Of a DNA stretch of 38,031 nucleotides, positions 9,424-15,026 are shown in pieces. Every line of letters begins with the position of its first letter. Within the stretch, counting starts at the first letter, position 1. The position numbers and the translations under genes were made by a program. The stretch comes from a virus, in IMG/VR virus record IMGVR_UViG_3300000553_000116, positions 1 to 38,031 of that record. One strand, given 5' to 3'. The notes below the pieces were generated by a model. That model did not search any database. It had not been told where the DNA came from and was given only the letters and a program-made list of their open reading frames with translations.

Positions 9424-9857
9424 GTGTTTAATTCCTTTAGTTTGGTTTGAATTTCTTTTGCATAAAAGTTAAATGGCTGGTCTTTGCAAAAGTTTGCGAT
9501 TTCATAAACTTCATCATCCGTCAGCCCGACCCACGTCTTGCGTGGTGGTGCGTTCAAATCTACACGCATACCAACCTGATTCAACGTCACCATGCCAGAC
9601 CCCTTGGGATATAACGTAAATGGGTCTATATTTGTATCTGCACCTGCGTCAGTTAATTTAGGCGCTTGCTCAGGTTGTGCGGCATCATGTATATGCCCAT
9701 ATTCGTACATTGGAGACAATTTCAAAGGCTTATCTTGCTCAGGCTCGGCTAACTCTGCTTCAAGGGCTGTGATGGCTCTTTGAATAGCAGTATCGTCACG
9801 AGAATCTTTCATTGGCTTTAAAGCATCCAACGCTTGCTGCATAATTGCACGGCTCAT
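9420..9857 (-). CDS. Hypothetical protein with conserved KTWVGLTDDEV tail
   Basis: This 145-residue protein has three parts. The N-terminal helix pair (MSRAIMQQALDALKP ... AIQRAITALEAELA) is of a kind common in small phage early proteins. A variable Pro/Asp-rich middle follows. The C-terminal segment (RKTWVGLTDDEVYEIANFC, about 105-123, then FYAKEIQTKLKELN) resembles a tail I recall on many otherwise unrelated proteobacterial phage proteins. This modular build suggests domain shuffling. Its start overlaps the EVTK-coding junction of the upstream gene (GAGGTGACGAAATGA). Its function is unknown. Confidence 0.68.
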   Translation of the reverse strand: MSRAIMQQALDALKPMKDSRDDTAIQRAITALEAELAEPEQDKPLKLSPMYEYGHIHDAAQPEQAPKLTDAGADTNIDPFTLYPKGSGMVTLNQVGMRVDLNAPPRKTWVGLTDDEVYEIANFCKDQPFNFYAKEIQTKLKELNT

Positions 9858-10324
9858 TTCGTCACCTCCATAGATTTACCAATCTCTGCCGCTGCTCTCA
9901 CGATTGCCCTGCGTGTTGCGGCGTAAGGATCATGTTTAACAAACGATTCGCTGTACTCAGGGAATCGAGAAACCTTTTCTTCCAACCAACTGCCGTCCGC
10001 AGTTTTTCTGAGTTTTGAAACGGCAGGAAGTTGGCAGCGTTCGTTAAAATAAACATACGGGCAAACATCAAGTTGCAACTTCACCGCCAGTCGCAGAGCA
10101 TCACCGTCATCAATGAGGGGGTTCCAACCAAGTTCTGCAACAGCGTCACGCAACGTTGGTTCGTTGGTTTTTTCGCCGCTGTACGCATCAAATGGAACCC
10201 AATCTCGACAACAGACGTGTTTATTGTCATGGGGGTCGGTCACATTTAAATAGCCGTGTTTGCTTTGCCAACAAGACCATCCCGCAGCTTTCGCCGCAAG
10301 TTCTAGCAGTTCACGGTCTGTCAT
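9854..10324 (-). CDS. Phage ABA-sandwich domain protein
   Basis: This 156-residue protein contains the signature LGWNPLIDDGDALRLAVKLQ (about residues 85-104), flanked by a WSCW...GYLNV N-terminal part and a C-terminal helix ending YAATRRAIVRAAAEIG. The pattern fits the phage ABA-sandwich/DUF2591-like group, small proteins of unknown activity common in phage accessory regions. It ends EVTK, which is encoded by the shared junction sequence that also supplies the next gene's ribosome binding site and start. Confidence 0.72.
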   Translation of the reverse strand: MTDRELLELAAKAAGWSCWQSKHGYLNVTDPHDNKHVCCRDWVPFDAYSGEKTNEPTLRDAVAELGWNPLIDDGDALRLAVKLQLDVCPYVYFNERCQLPAVSKLRKTADGSWLEEKVSRFPEYSESFVKHDPYAATRRAIVRAAAEIGKSMEVTK

Positions 10325-10482
10325 TTCGTCACCTCGTCTAAATGGTCAGTAATCAATTGCGCTTTCACGATTTCAAGCACACCCAACACAGTCGCTAAGT
10401 ACAGCGACTCATCGTATTGGTGTATCAGCGCAAGCATTTCATCTGTCAAACCTTGGGCTAACTTGCCTTGGTTAAGGTTCAT
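10321..10482 (-). CDS. Small hypothetical protein (53 aa)
   Basis: The ATG at 10482 is preceded by GAGGTGACGAA, and the TGA overlaps the start of the ABA-sandwich gene (ATGA). The product (MNLNQGKLAQGLTDEMLALI... then YLATVLGVLEIVKAQL) is helical and ends LDEVTK, the same ending as two other genes in this operon. The exact coupling at both ends supports it. Its function is unknown. Confidence 0.62.
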   Translation of the reverse strand: MNLNQGKLAQGLTDEMLALIHQYDESLYLATVLGVLEIVKAQLITDHLDEVTK

Positions 10483-10613
10483 TTCGTCACCTCGTCTAGT
10501 GCGTAGAGTGGTATGGTATATATACCCTCGCCATCGGTTTCGCTTGCTGAAATCACATCGCCGTACTCAGGCAACATCCACGCCACAGGCTGCAACGCTT
10601 TCAGTTCACGCGC
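10478..10613. repeat. Perfect 136-bp direct repeat, copy 1
   Basis: Every base matches 10995-11130. The repeat covers the 3' half of the 78-residue gene, its stop, and the first bases of the next start. Identity ends abruptly at the left end (GG|TTCATT) and at the right end (TTCACGCGC|AGCGG). Such sharp edges indicate a recent copying or gene-conversion event, not slow divergence. Confidence 0.95.
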
Positions 10614-10715
10614 AGCGGCGAGGGCTTTTTCTACAATGTGATACTGAAAGTTTGCTTTATTAGAATTGTCTGACGCAAACTCTAAAGCCGCGATAATTGT
10701 TTCAATCTTGTTCAT
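10479..10715 (-). CDS. Hypothetical protein (78 aa), paralogue of the gene at 10996-11262
   Basis: The product starts MNKIETIIAALEF and ends in a 48-residue segment (ALAAARELKALQPVAWMLPE ... YALDEVTK) identical in sequence to the end of the 88-residue protein at 10996-11262. The underlying DNA is a perfect 136-base repeat, while the N-terminal halves differ. Segments like LQPVAWM..EYGD occur in many small phage proteins of unknown role. It is coupled by ATGA to both neighbours. Confidence 0.68.
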   Translation of the reverse strand: MNKIETIIAALEFASDNSNKANFQYHIVEKALAAARELKALQPVAWMLPEYGDVISASETDGEGIYTIPLYALDEVTK

Positions 10716-10879
10716 GTGTTCTTCCCCATCAATCCTTTACCAAGGCGGTCTTTTTCCATTTCACGCCTGTCCTGTTTGATGCGCCGTTCGGTAGCCCAAT
10801 GTTCTTTCATTGTGATGCCACTGCGATACATTTCGCCATAACCATTCAAGTTGTTTTTACGTTCTTTACGTTCGTTCAT
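10712..10879 (-). CDS. Small basic/charged hypothetical protein (55 aa)
   Basis: The product begins MNERKERKNNLNGYGEMYRS and is very rich in Arg, Lys and Glu (ERRIKQDRREMEKDRLGKG), so probably a charged helix. TGAGGATGAGAA precedes the ATG and the TGA overlaps the next ATG (ATGA). It lies between the two halves of a duplicated gene block, so it may be a later insertion. The function is unknown; an RNA- or protein-binding role is only a guess. Confidence 0.62.
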   Translation of the reverse strand: MNERKERKNNLNGYGEMYRSGITMKEHWATERRIKQDRREMEKDRLGKGLMGKNT

Positions 10880-10888
10880 TTCTCATCC

Positions 10889-10999
10889 TCAAAAAAAATA
10901 ACTGACTTTGCGAAAAATAACTTTGCGTCTGTGCGATTTCATAAACACGCCAAGCTCAGTAAAAAACCAAAATTGTTTACGGTAGTGGCGCATTTTCAT
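10889..10999 (-). CDS. 36-residue basic aromatic protein, copy A
   Basis: The gene begins in the stop of the 88-residue gene (ATGA) and runs for 36 codons. The product (MKMRHYRKQFWFF..., then ELGVFMKSH, ending RKVSYFF) is strongly basic and aromatic. A second copy lies at 11272-11382. The two proteins differ at only three or four residues, while several differences in the DNA are silent (for example CGTAAACAATTT against CGTAAGCAGTTT). Silent change with conserved protein is good evidence that this tiny frame is translated and under selection. I recognise no family. Confidence 0.72.
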   Translation of the reverse strand: MKMRHYRKQFWFFTELGVFMKSHRRKVIFRKVSYFF

Positions 11000-11130
11000 T
11001 TCGTCACCTCGTCTAGTGCGTAGAGTGGTATGGTATATATACCCTCGCCATCGGTTTCGCTTGCTGAAATCACATCGCCGTACTCAGGCAACATCCACGC
11101 CACAGGCTGCAACGCTTTCAGTTCACGCGC
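10995..11130. repeat. Perfect 136-bp direct repeat, copy 2
   Basis: Identical to 10478-10613. It spans the 3' part and stop of the 88-residue gene and the start of the 36-residue gene A. The repeat contains the GAGGTGACGAAATGA junction, so homologous exchange between copies would leave both reading frames and coupling intact. Confidence 0.95.
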
Positions 11131-11262
11131 TGCTGCTAGGGCTTTAATTGATGCCTCTAATTCTTCTTCAAGATACACAGCGCCACCGTCTTGACGGTTG
11201 TACAACTTGCAAGCGTTGATTACTTTATCAAGCGCATCAATAATTAAATCAATCTTGTTCAT
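10996..11262 (-). CDS. Hypothetical protein (88 aa), paralogue of the gene at 10479-10715
   Basis: The product starts MNKIDLIIDALDKVINACK. Its N-terminal 40 residues differ from the 78-residue paralogue, and its last 48 residues are identical to it. AAGGGTGAAAA precedes the ATG. The upstream neighbour is the 36-residue gene copy B and the downstream one is copy A, so the gene is flanked by a duplicated pair. It may be a small regulator or inhibitor; no function is known. Confidence 0.68.
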   Translation of the reverse strand: MNKIDLIIDALDKVINACKLYNRQDGGAVYLEEELEASIKALAAARELKALQPVAWMLPEYGDVISASETDGEGIYTIPLYALDEVTK

Positions 11263-11271
11263 TTTTCACCC

Positions 11272-11382
11272 TTAAAAAAAATAACTGACTTTGCGAAATA
11301 TAACTTTGCGGTTGTGCGATTTCATAAACACGCCGAGTTCAGGAAAGTACCAAAACTGCTTACGGTAATGGCGCATTTTCAT
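11272..11382 (-). CDS. 36-residue basic aromatic protein, copy B
   Basis: A 36-codon frame starting in the stop of the upstream gene (ATGA) and ending TAA nine bases before the next ATG. The product (MKMRHYRKQFWYFPELG..., ending VIFRKVSYFF) is nearly identical to copy A at 10889-10999; the differences are F/Y, T/P and R/N exchanges. It is strongly basic with an aromatic core and no cysteine. Its function is unknown. Confidence 0.72.
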   Translation of the reverse strand: MKMRHYRKQFWYFPELGVFMKSHNRKVIFRKVSYFF

Positions 11383-11621
11383 TTCGTCATCTCTTCAATC
11401 GCATCCATCATTTCATTGCTGATGCCGCACATCCAACCTGTGTCTGACGGGTGAAAGCGCAGGATGTAATTGTCGCCAATCAAGACTTCTCTAAACGCTT
11501 TCAACTCACGCAAATAGTCTTGGCGCACTAACTCGGCAAAGCGTTCAAGTTCTGTATCCTCCCAAATTAAATTTGGGCTTGGCTTGGCTTGTTGTACCAA
11601 TTCTTTTATTCGTTCGTTCAT
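11379..11621 (-). CDS. Hypothetical protein (80 aa)
   Basis: Begins MNERIKELVQQAK and continues with a helical part (ELERFAELVRQDYLRELKAF) typical of small phage early proteins, ending MMDAIEEMTK. The MNE(R/Q)xKEL start is shared with the next gene upstream (11618-11830). Both ends are ATGA junctions. Its function is unknown. Confidence 0.68.
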   Translation of the reverse strand: MNERIKELVQQAKPSPNLIWEDTELERFAELVRQDYLRELKAFREVLIGDNYILRFHPSDTGWMCGISNEMMDAIEEMTK

Positions 11622-11830
11622 ACCTCACCCCTCAATGATTTAGCAATCTGCATACACAGGTCAATGTGTTCAGCATAGTCATCGCTTAAAAATACTCTCA
11701 ACAATTTGCCCTCTTTGTCTTTGAGCATCCCGATTGCAATACAGATGGCTTCAGCCCAAGATGTTGTAGTGTTTTCTGCCATGAGGTGCTTGATACCGCT
11801 TTCAGCCAACTCTTTTAATTGTTCGTTCAT
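11618..11830 (-). CDS. Hypothetical protein (70 aa)
   Basis: Begins MNEQLKELAESGIKHLMAEN, probably helical throughout, with a single cysteine near the middle and one near the end. The N-terminus resembles that of the 80-residue neighbour, so they may share an origin. The start overlaps the upstream stop by ATGA and is preceded by GGGGGTGAGAA. Its function is unknown. Confidence 0.66.
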   Translation of the reverse strand: MNEQLKELAESGIKHLMAENTTTSWAEAICIAIGMLKDKEGKLLRVFLSDDYAEHIDLCMQIAKSLRGEV

Positions 11831-12039
11831 TTCTCACCCCCAAGTTTTTTGTTTAGCACCGCCCATTGCTCTTGATTGATTGACCACCAAGGCATACGAC
11901 CGCCTTCTTTGAAGGCTGCATCCCAAATACGTTTGGCATCTTTCTTGCGAACATCATCACGCAACTTAATAAACCACGGCAGCTCATCATCTTCAATTTT
12001 CCACCACGCCTCAAAAGCATCGTCACGTTCTTTGCTCAT
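11827..12039 (-). CDS. Hypothetical protein (70 aa) with FEAWW motif
   Basis: The product opens MSKERDDAFEAWWKIEDDEL, and a later KKDAKRIWDAAFKEGGRMPWW completes a pattern (F-x-x-W-W ... A-x-x-I-W-x-A-A-F) seen in many small phage proteins of unknown role. It is Trp-rich for its size (six). ATGA junctions lie at both ends. Confidence 0.68.
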   Translation of the reverse strand: MSKERDDAFEAWWKIEDDELPWFIKLRDDVRKKDAKRIWDAAFKEGGRMPWWSINQEQWAVLNKKLGGEK

Positions 12040-12284
12040 TTAGCACCCCTCAAAATTTCAATCGCAGCTTTAACATCTAACTCGGTACCGGACTGCAACG
12101 CGGCCAGAGCAGCACGACCGCGTGAGCGCATGCGCACGATGTCAGCGGCGTAGTCGTGGATGTTCTCATGCAGCACCTTGATTGACTTCTCTTGATCGCG
12201 AATCAGCGCGGCGGCCTCAGCCTGCTCTTGATGGGTCATGAAGAACCCGTGGTCCAAGTTTCTCAGTATTTTTTCAGGTGTCAT
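12036..12284 (-). CDS. Hypothetical coiled-coil-like protein (82 aa)
   Basis: Begins MTPEKILRNLDHGFFMTHQE and continues as a long Ala/Glu/Ile helix (about 20-75). No motif or membrane segment is seen. It is coupled by ATGA to the genes on both sides. Its function is unknown. Confidence 0.64.
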   Translation of the reverse strand: MTPEKILRNLDHGFFMTHQEQAEAAALIRDQEKSIKVLHENIHDYAADIVRMRSRGRAALAALQSGTELDVKAAIEILRGAK

Positions 12285-12643
12285 TGCAGCCTCATGAACT
12301 CAATGATGTTGTTCTTGATGGTGCTCATGACCGAACCGTTGCCCCACAGCTTGCACCCACGCGACACGGCCGCAGATCGCAACGACTCGGCGTCAAACTC
12401 GCCGGGTTCAAGCAAAAACACGTCACCAACCTTCATCCCGTCAAAGCCTTTACCGGTTAAAAAGGCGCTGTACGTGCCGTAGGGCACCGTCATCTGACGC
12501 CTCTTACGCTCGCGCGGTACGACCACCTCGATCGAGCCCTCGTTAATCATCGGGGCGTCTGGTATCTGGATGACGTACTCGGCCTTGAGGGCCTTTAACA
12601 ACACGATGGCCTTGGCCAGTACAACCTTAGAAATTTCGTCCAT
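12281..12643 (-). CDS. Hypothetical protein (120 aa)
   Basis: The N-terminal helix (MDEISKVVLAKAIVLLKALK) is followed by a beta-rich part with a basic stretch (VVPRERKRRQMTVPYGTYSA), a segment reading GMKVGDVFLLEPGEF, and a C-terminal part (LRSAAVSRGCKLWGNGSVMS). The basic run and the late beta strands could suit a nucleic-acid-binding protein, but no family is recognised. AAAGGATT precedes the ATG. The gene starts two bases after the previous stop and overlaps the next start by ATGA. Confidence 0.66.
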   Translation of the reverse strand: MDEISKVVLAKAIVLLKALKAEYVIQIPDAPMINEGSIEVVVPRERKRRQMTVPYGTYSAFLTGKGFDGMKVGDVFLLEPGEFDAESLRSAAVSRGCKLWGNGSVMSTIKNNIIEFMRLQ

Positions 12644-12646
12644 GAT

Positions 12647-12826
12647 TTAATCCTTTTTAATGTGCAGGGCGGTTTCTGATAACAACGAGAGACTCTTGTA
12701 GTAGTCCCACTTGGCGATGGTTTCTGCATCCTTTGAGGGGGCGATCCAACCGTATTTTTTCCAAGTGCGCTGCACGTTGGTGGCCGAGGCTGGGGCGTAG
12801 GGCTGGTGTTCTTCTTTGAGTTCCAT
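12647..12826 (-). CDS. Hypothetical protein (59 aa) with VQRTWKKYGW motif
   Basis: I chose the ATG at 12826 (MELKEEHQPYAPASATNVQR). A longer version from 12877 would run back into the 30-residue gene. The central WKKYGWIAPSKDAETIAKWD followed by YYKSLSLL forms a Trp/Tyr-rich pattern I recall from short phage proteins of unknown function. The upstream gene's last codons (GGGATGTGA) supply a weak ribosome binding site, so the two are probably coupled. Confidence 0.64.
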   Translation of the reverse strand: MELKEEHQPYAPASATNVQRTWKKYGWIAPSKDAETIAKWDYYKSLSLLSETALHIKKD

Positions 12827-12828
12827 GA

Positions 12829-12921
12829 TCACATCCCGTAAGAAATAACAAAATACAGAATGGCAATGGCATAACAAAAAATTAGAAATTTAATTACTGC
12901 GGCAAGATATCGTGTAAGCAT
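12829..12921 (-). CDS. 30-residue predicted single-span membrane peptide, first gene of operon
   Basis: A short gene with a strong ribosome binding site (GGAGAAACAC before the ATG at 12921). The product starts MLTRYLAAVIKF and continues with an uninterrupted hydrophobic stretch (LIFCYAIAILYFVISYG) to its end, so one membrane span. It lies directly behind a sigma70-type promoter and is the first gene of the small-gene operon. The same leader (ACACGGAGAAACACA) precedes the gene starting at 17069, which supports real translation. Its role is unknown. Confidence 0.6.
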   Translation of the reverse strand: MLTRYLAAVIKFLIFCYAIAILYFVISYGM

Positions 12922-12935
12922 GTGTTTCTCCGTGT
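12921..12935 (-). promoter_or_regulatory. Shared leader/RBS ACACGGAGAAACACA, copy 1
   Basis: The minus-strand 15-mer ACACGGAGAAACACA also occurs at 17071-17085. In both places it places GGAG at Shine-Dalgarno distance from the first gene of an operon. Two early operons therefore share one translation-initiation leader. Confidence 0.75.
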
Positions 12936-12938
12936 GAA

Positions 12939-12972
12939 TTGACAATGTAAACCTTTTTTTTAACTGAGTCAA
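12939..12972 (-). promoter_or_regulatory. Sigma70-type promoter with two overlapping 13-bp dyad operators
   Basis: On the minus strand TTGACT (12972-12967), a 17-base spacer and TACATT (12949-12944) form a promoter for the small-gene operon. Two copies of the dyad TTnACnnnGTnAA lie here: TTGACAATGTAAA at 12939-12951 and TTAACTGAGTCAA at 12960-12972 (plus-strand reading). One covers the -10 and the other the -35. Their centres are 21 bases apart, about two helical turns, so two repressor dimers could bind the same face. The distal site overlaps the polymerase stop codon. Confidence 0.68.
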
Positions 12973-14702
12973 TAAAGTTTATGCAGACCTACGTCTATCA
13001 GAATCTTTACCGCCTCGCTCATGTACCACTGATAGTCAATATCAGTAGGTAACACCTCTGGCAGCTCCATAATTGGCACTGCGTTGTCTGACTTGGGCAC
13101 CTTGTTGCCGTTCTTCTTGTAGCGGATGAAGTCGCCCTCGGTGCCCCTGTACCAGCGCACCACCTTGCCCAAGTACTCGCCCCTGTAGATGGCGCCCGCA
13201 CGCACCGCACGCACCGTAGCAAAGAGCGTGATGTCCTCGCAGCCGTAGATGGTCTGCCTGATCGGTGTGCCCTCTGCCAAGTACTTGACAGCCGCGATCG
13301 AGCATATCTCGTTGGCCGGGCTCTTTGAGAGCGTGGTGGTGGCGTACGCGCCCTTGAGCTTGACGCGGCCGTCTGGCTTGATGGCCACGTAGCTGTTCAC
13401 GTCACGCGAATGCAGCGCGCGGTACGAGGCCTCCTCGGTCACAAAGCCTGTGTGGCGCTCCCACGCGGCTACGGCAGCCTGTACGGCCGCGTAGCGCGTC
13501 TTCTTGCCGCGTATCACGATGCCGTCGGTGTTCGCACTCACCACCTGCGCACCTGTGGCCTCGACCATCGCGATCAGGTCGAGCAGCGCGAGCTGGCCGG
13601 TGAGTGTGACCTGCACGAGCAGCCCCGGCGAGTACAGGCAGCTGTACCTGCTACCGAGCTTACCGAAGGTGCCGTTGAGCGCGATCTTGAGCGTGTCAGC
13701 GGTCACCTTATCACCCGCGGCCTTGGCGGCCAGCCTGCGGTCGTAGATGGTCGTGTACACGTCGAGGAAGGCCTTGCCCATCGTCTCGGGGTACAGGCCG
13801 CACTGCAGGATGATCGACGGGTAATACGAGGCCACGTCGCGCTCGATCAGGAACTCGTCCTCGGCCACGATGTGCGAGACCGCGCTCTCGGTGCTGTGCA
13901 GGCCGCCAATCCCCATGCGGTAGGTGCCTGCCTTGTAATTATCCAGCGCCTCGCACTTGGGTGAGCCGCTCTCGGCGATCACGAAGTCGCACGAGCGCAC
14001 GAAATCGAGCGTGGCGCTGTCTTGGATGAATGCTGGGGGTTGGTACTTGAACACCTTGCCGATCGTCACACGGGGCTTGCCAACGGGCTTGCCGGTCACG
14101 TTGTGCACCTCGGCCTTGATCACGGCCTCGGCGATCTGGGCGTCGGACTTGCTGCGCAGGTCTTGGCCGTACTGGTCGCCCAGCATCTCGCGCAGCGCGA
14201 TCTGGGGCTGCAGGCGCTTAAAGAGCATCAACGTCACGTCGAGGTCGTTCTCGCAGTACTCGCGCAGTGCAGCACGGTCATCAGGCGTGATGCTGGCCGA
14301 GGGCTCGATCGGTAGATCCTGCATCTTGGGTGCGCCCATGCGCCCCGCGTAGGTCTTGAGCCCCGTGAGCCCCGGCGCGACCTCGATCAGGTCGATGTGG
14401 TTCACGCCCTTGGGCGCGCGCAGGTCAAGCTCCCACGCGCGCATGTCGTGCACGATGATGTTGTCCGAGTACTCCTTGAGCTCGTGGCAGCTCGCGCCCT
14501 CGAGCGCCGCGTTCAGGAGCGGCATGTCGTAGTCGTTGCCGTTGAACGTCACCACGCAGACCTTGCCCAGCACGCTGCGCAGTGCGTCGCGGTTCAGGTC
14601 GTGGCCTTCGTACATCTCGTAGTACATCGTCTTGCGCTCGTCTTTCAGCATGACGAGGAAGTAGTCCCTGTAGACTTCAATATCAAGTGCAACCGTTTTC
14701 AT
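12969..14702 (-). CDS. Family B DNA polymerase with 3'-5' exonuclease domain
   Basis: This 577-residue protein is compact for the family. Exonuclease motifs: I, LDIEVYRDYF (D7, E9); II, FNGNDYDMPLL (N54, D59); III, YCENDLD (Y149, D153). Polymerase motifs: A, DVASYYPSII at 289-298 (D289); B, KIALNGTFGKLG at 339-350; C, VSANTDGIVI near 388-397. In motif C the usual D-T-D is N-T-D, so the first aspartate is missing while the main metal ligand (D393) remains. The enzyme copies DNA and proofreads. AGGA precedes the ATG. It is the last gene of the minus-strand replication block, separated from the ssDNA-binding gene by a structured, gene-free interval. Confidence 0.93.
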   Translation of the reverse strand: MKTVALDIEVYRDYFLVMLKDERKTMYYEMYEGHDLNRDALRSVLGKVCVVTFNGNDYDMPLLNAALEGASCHELKEYSDNIIVHDMRAWELDLRAPKGVNHIDLIEVAPGLTGLKTYAGRMGAPKMQDLPIEPSASITPDDRAALREYCENDLDVTLMLFKRLQPQIALREMLGDQYGQDLRSKSDAQIAEAVIKAEVHNVTGKPVGKPRVTIGKVFKYQPPAFIQDSATLDFVRSCDFVIAESGSPKCEALDNYKAGTYRMGIGGLHSTESAVSHIVAEDEFLIERDVASYYPSIILQCGLYPETMGKAFLDVYTTIYDRRLAAKAAGDKVTADTLKIALNGTFGKLGSRYSCLYSPGLLVQVTLTGQLALLDLIAMVEATGAQVVSANTDGIVIRGKKTRYAAVQAAVAAWERHTGFVTEEASYRALHSRDVNSYVAIKPDGRVKLKGAYATTTLSKSPANEICSIAAVKYLAEGTPIRQTIYGCEDITLFATVRAVRAGAIYRGEYLGKVVRWYRGTEGDFIRYKKNGNKVPKSDNAVPIMELPEVLPTDIDYQWYMSEAVKILIDVGLHKLY

Positions 14703-14849
14703 CGTGTGTCCTGTGTGTTAGTTGTTGGCATACTACTCGCTGCACTGCCCCTGTGATCAGCAGGCGCTTAGATGGCGGGTGCCGTAGCCACCGATGTTAG
14801 AGTATCGGTTAAGGTTCTTAGGCGCTCCAACAGCATCCGCTTTCACATA

Positions 14850-14998
14850 CCAACACGACTGATGACTATGGCGGGATTAGAACCCTTACCGGACTCCTCT
14901 CGGCTAACAATAGCGCCTGTCCGTTTGCCTTGCGACTTTCAGAGTGTCTCCGTAGGCGCTGCTACGCCCTCACTCCTCATAATCATCATGCGTGTTGG
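14850..14998 (-). ncRNA. Candidate structured RNA with tRNA-like T-loop, about 149 nt
   Basis: The minus strand can fold into a long closing helix, CCAACACG with CGTGTTGG and then TGATGATTATG with CATAGTCATCA. The helix encloses three arms. One is GAGTG/CACTC, holding an inner CGTAG/CTACG hairpin. The second is CGGAC/GTCCG, holding GCTA/TAGC with a four-base loop. The third is GGG-TTCTAAT-CCC, a seven-base loop like a tRNA T-loop. The one imperfect position of the 11-bp helix is a G-U pair on the minus strand but a C-A mismatch on the plus strand, which favours transcription with the flanking genes. The geometry GATTATG...CCCGC-CATAGTC imitates a tRNA acceptor plus T-arm, yet no anticodon arm fits. 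The family is unknown. Confidence 0.5.
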
Positions 14999-14999
14999 T

Positions 15000-15026
15000 G
15001 CCGGGCTTTGGGTTCAGGTGCCCGGC
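15000..15026 (-). terminator. GC-rich hairpin behind the ssDNA-binding gene
   Basis: GCCGGGC and GCCCGGC form a 7-bp stem with a 13-base loop 15 bases after the stop of the DUF2815 gene. There is no U-run, so it is not a standard intrinsic terminator. It may protect the 3' end of the mRNA or belong to the adjacent structured RNA. Confidence 0.4.

Larger units (their letters stand above)
9854..11393 (-). repeat. Recurrent gene-junction sequence GAGGTGACGAAATGA (5 copies)
   Basis: The minus-strand 15-mer occurs exactly at 9854-9868, 10321-10335, 10479-10493 and 10996-11010, and with one change at 11379-11393. Three copies extend to 20 bases (TAGACGAGGTGACGAAATGA). Each encodes the last residues of one gene (E-V-T-K or E-M-T-K, stop), provides the Shine-Dalgarno sequence of the next gene (GAGGTGA) and carries its start (ATGA). 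The junction therefore works as a ready-made coupling element between unrelated small genes. Confidence 0.88.

Noticed and set aside
13410-13964. 184-codon plus-strand frame opposite the polymerase gene.
   Set aside because: Shadow of GC-rich coding sequence; the minus-strand frame has all family B motifs.
14856-14870. Hammerhead ribozyme core (CTGATGA on the plus strand).
   Set aside because: No GAAA and cleavage-site partner in the required positions; the heptamer is part of the closing helix.
14850-14998. True tRNA (Leu/Ser class) on the minus strand.
   Set aside because: Acceptor and T-loop geometry fit, but the T-stem has only three pairs, the D-like loop is too long and no five-pair anticodon stem with U33 can be formed. 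It was kept as a candidate RNA only.
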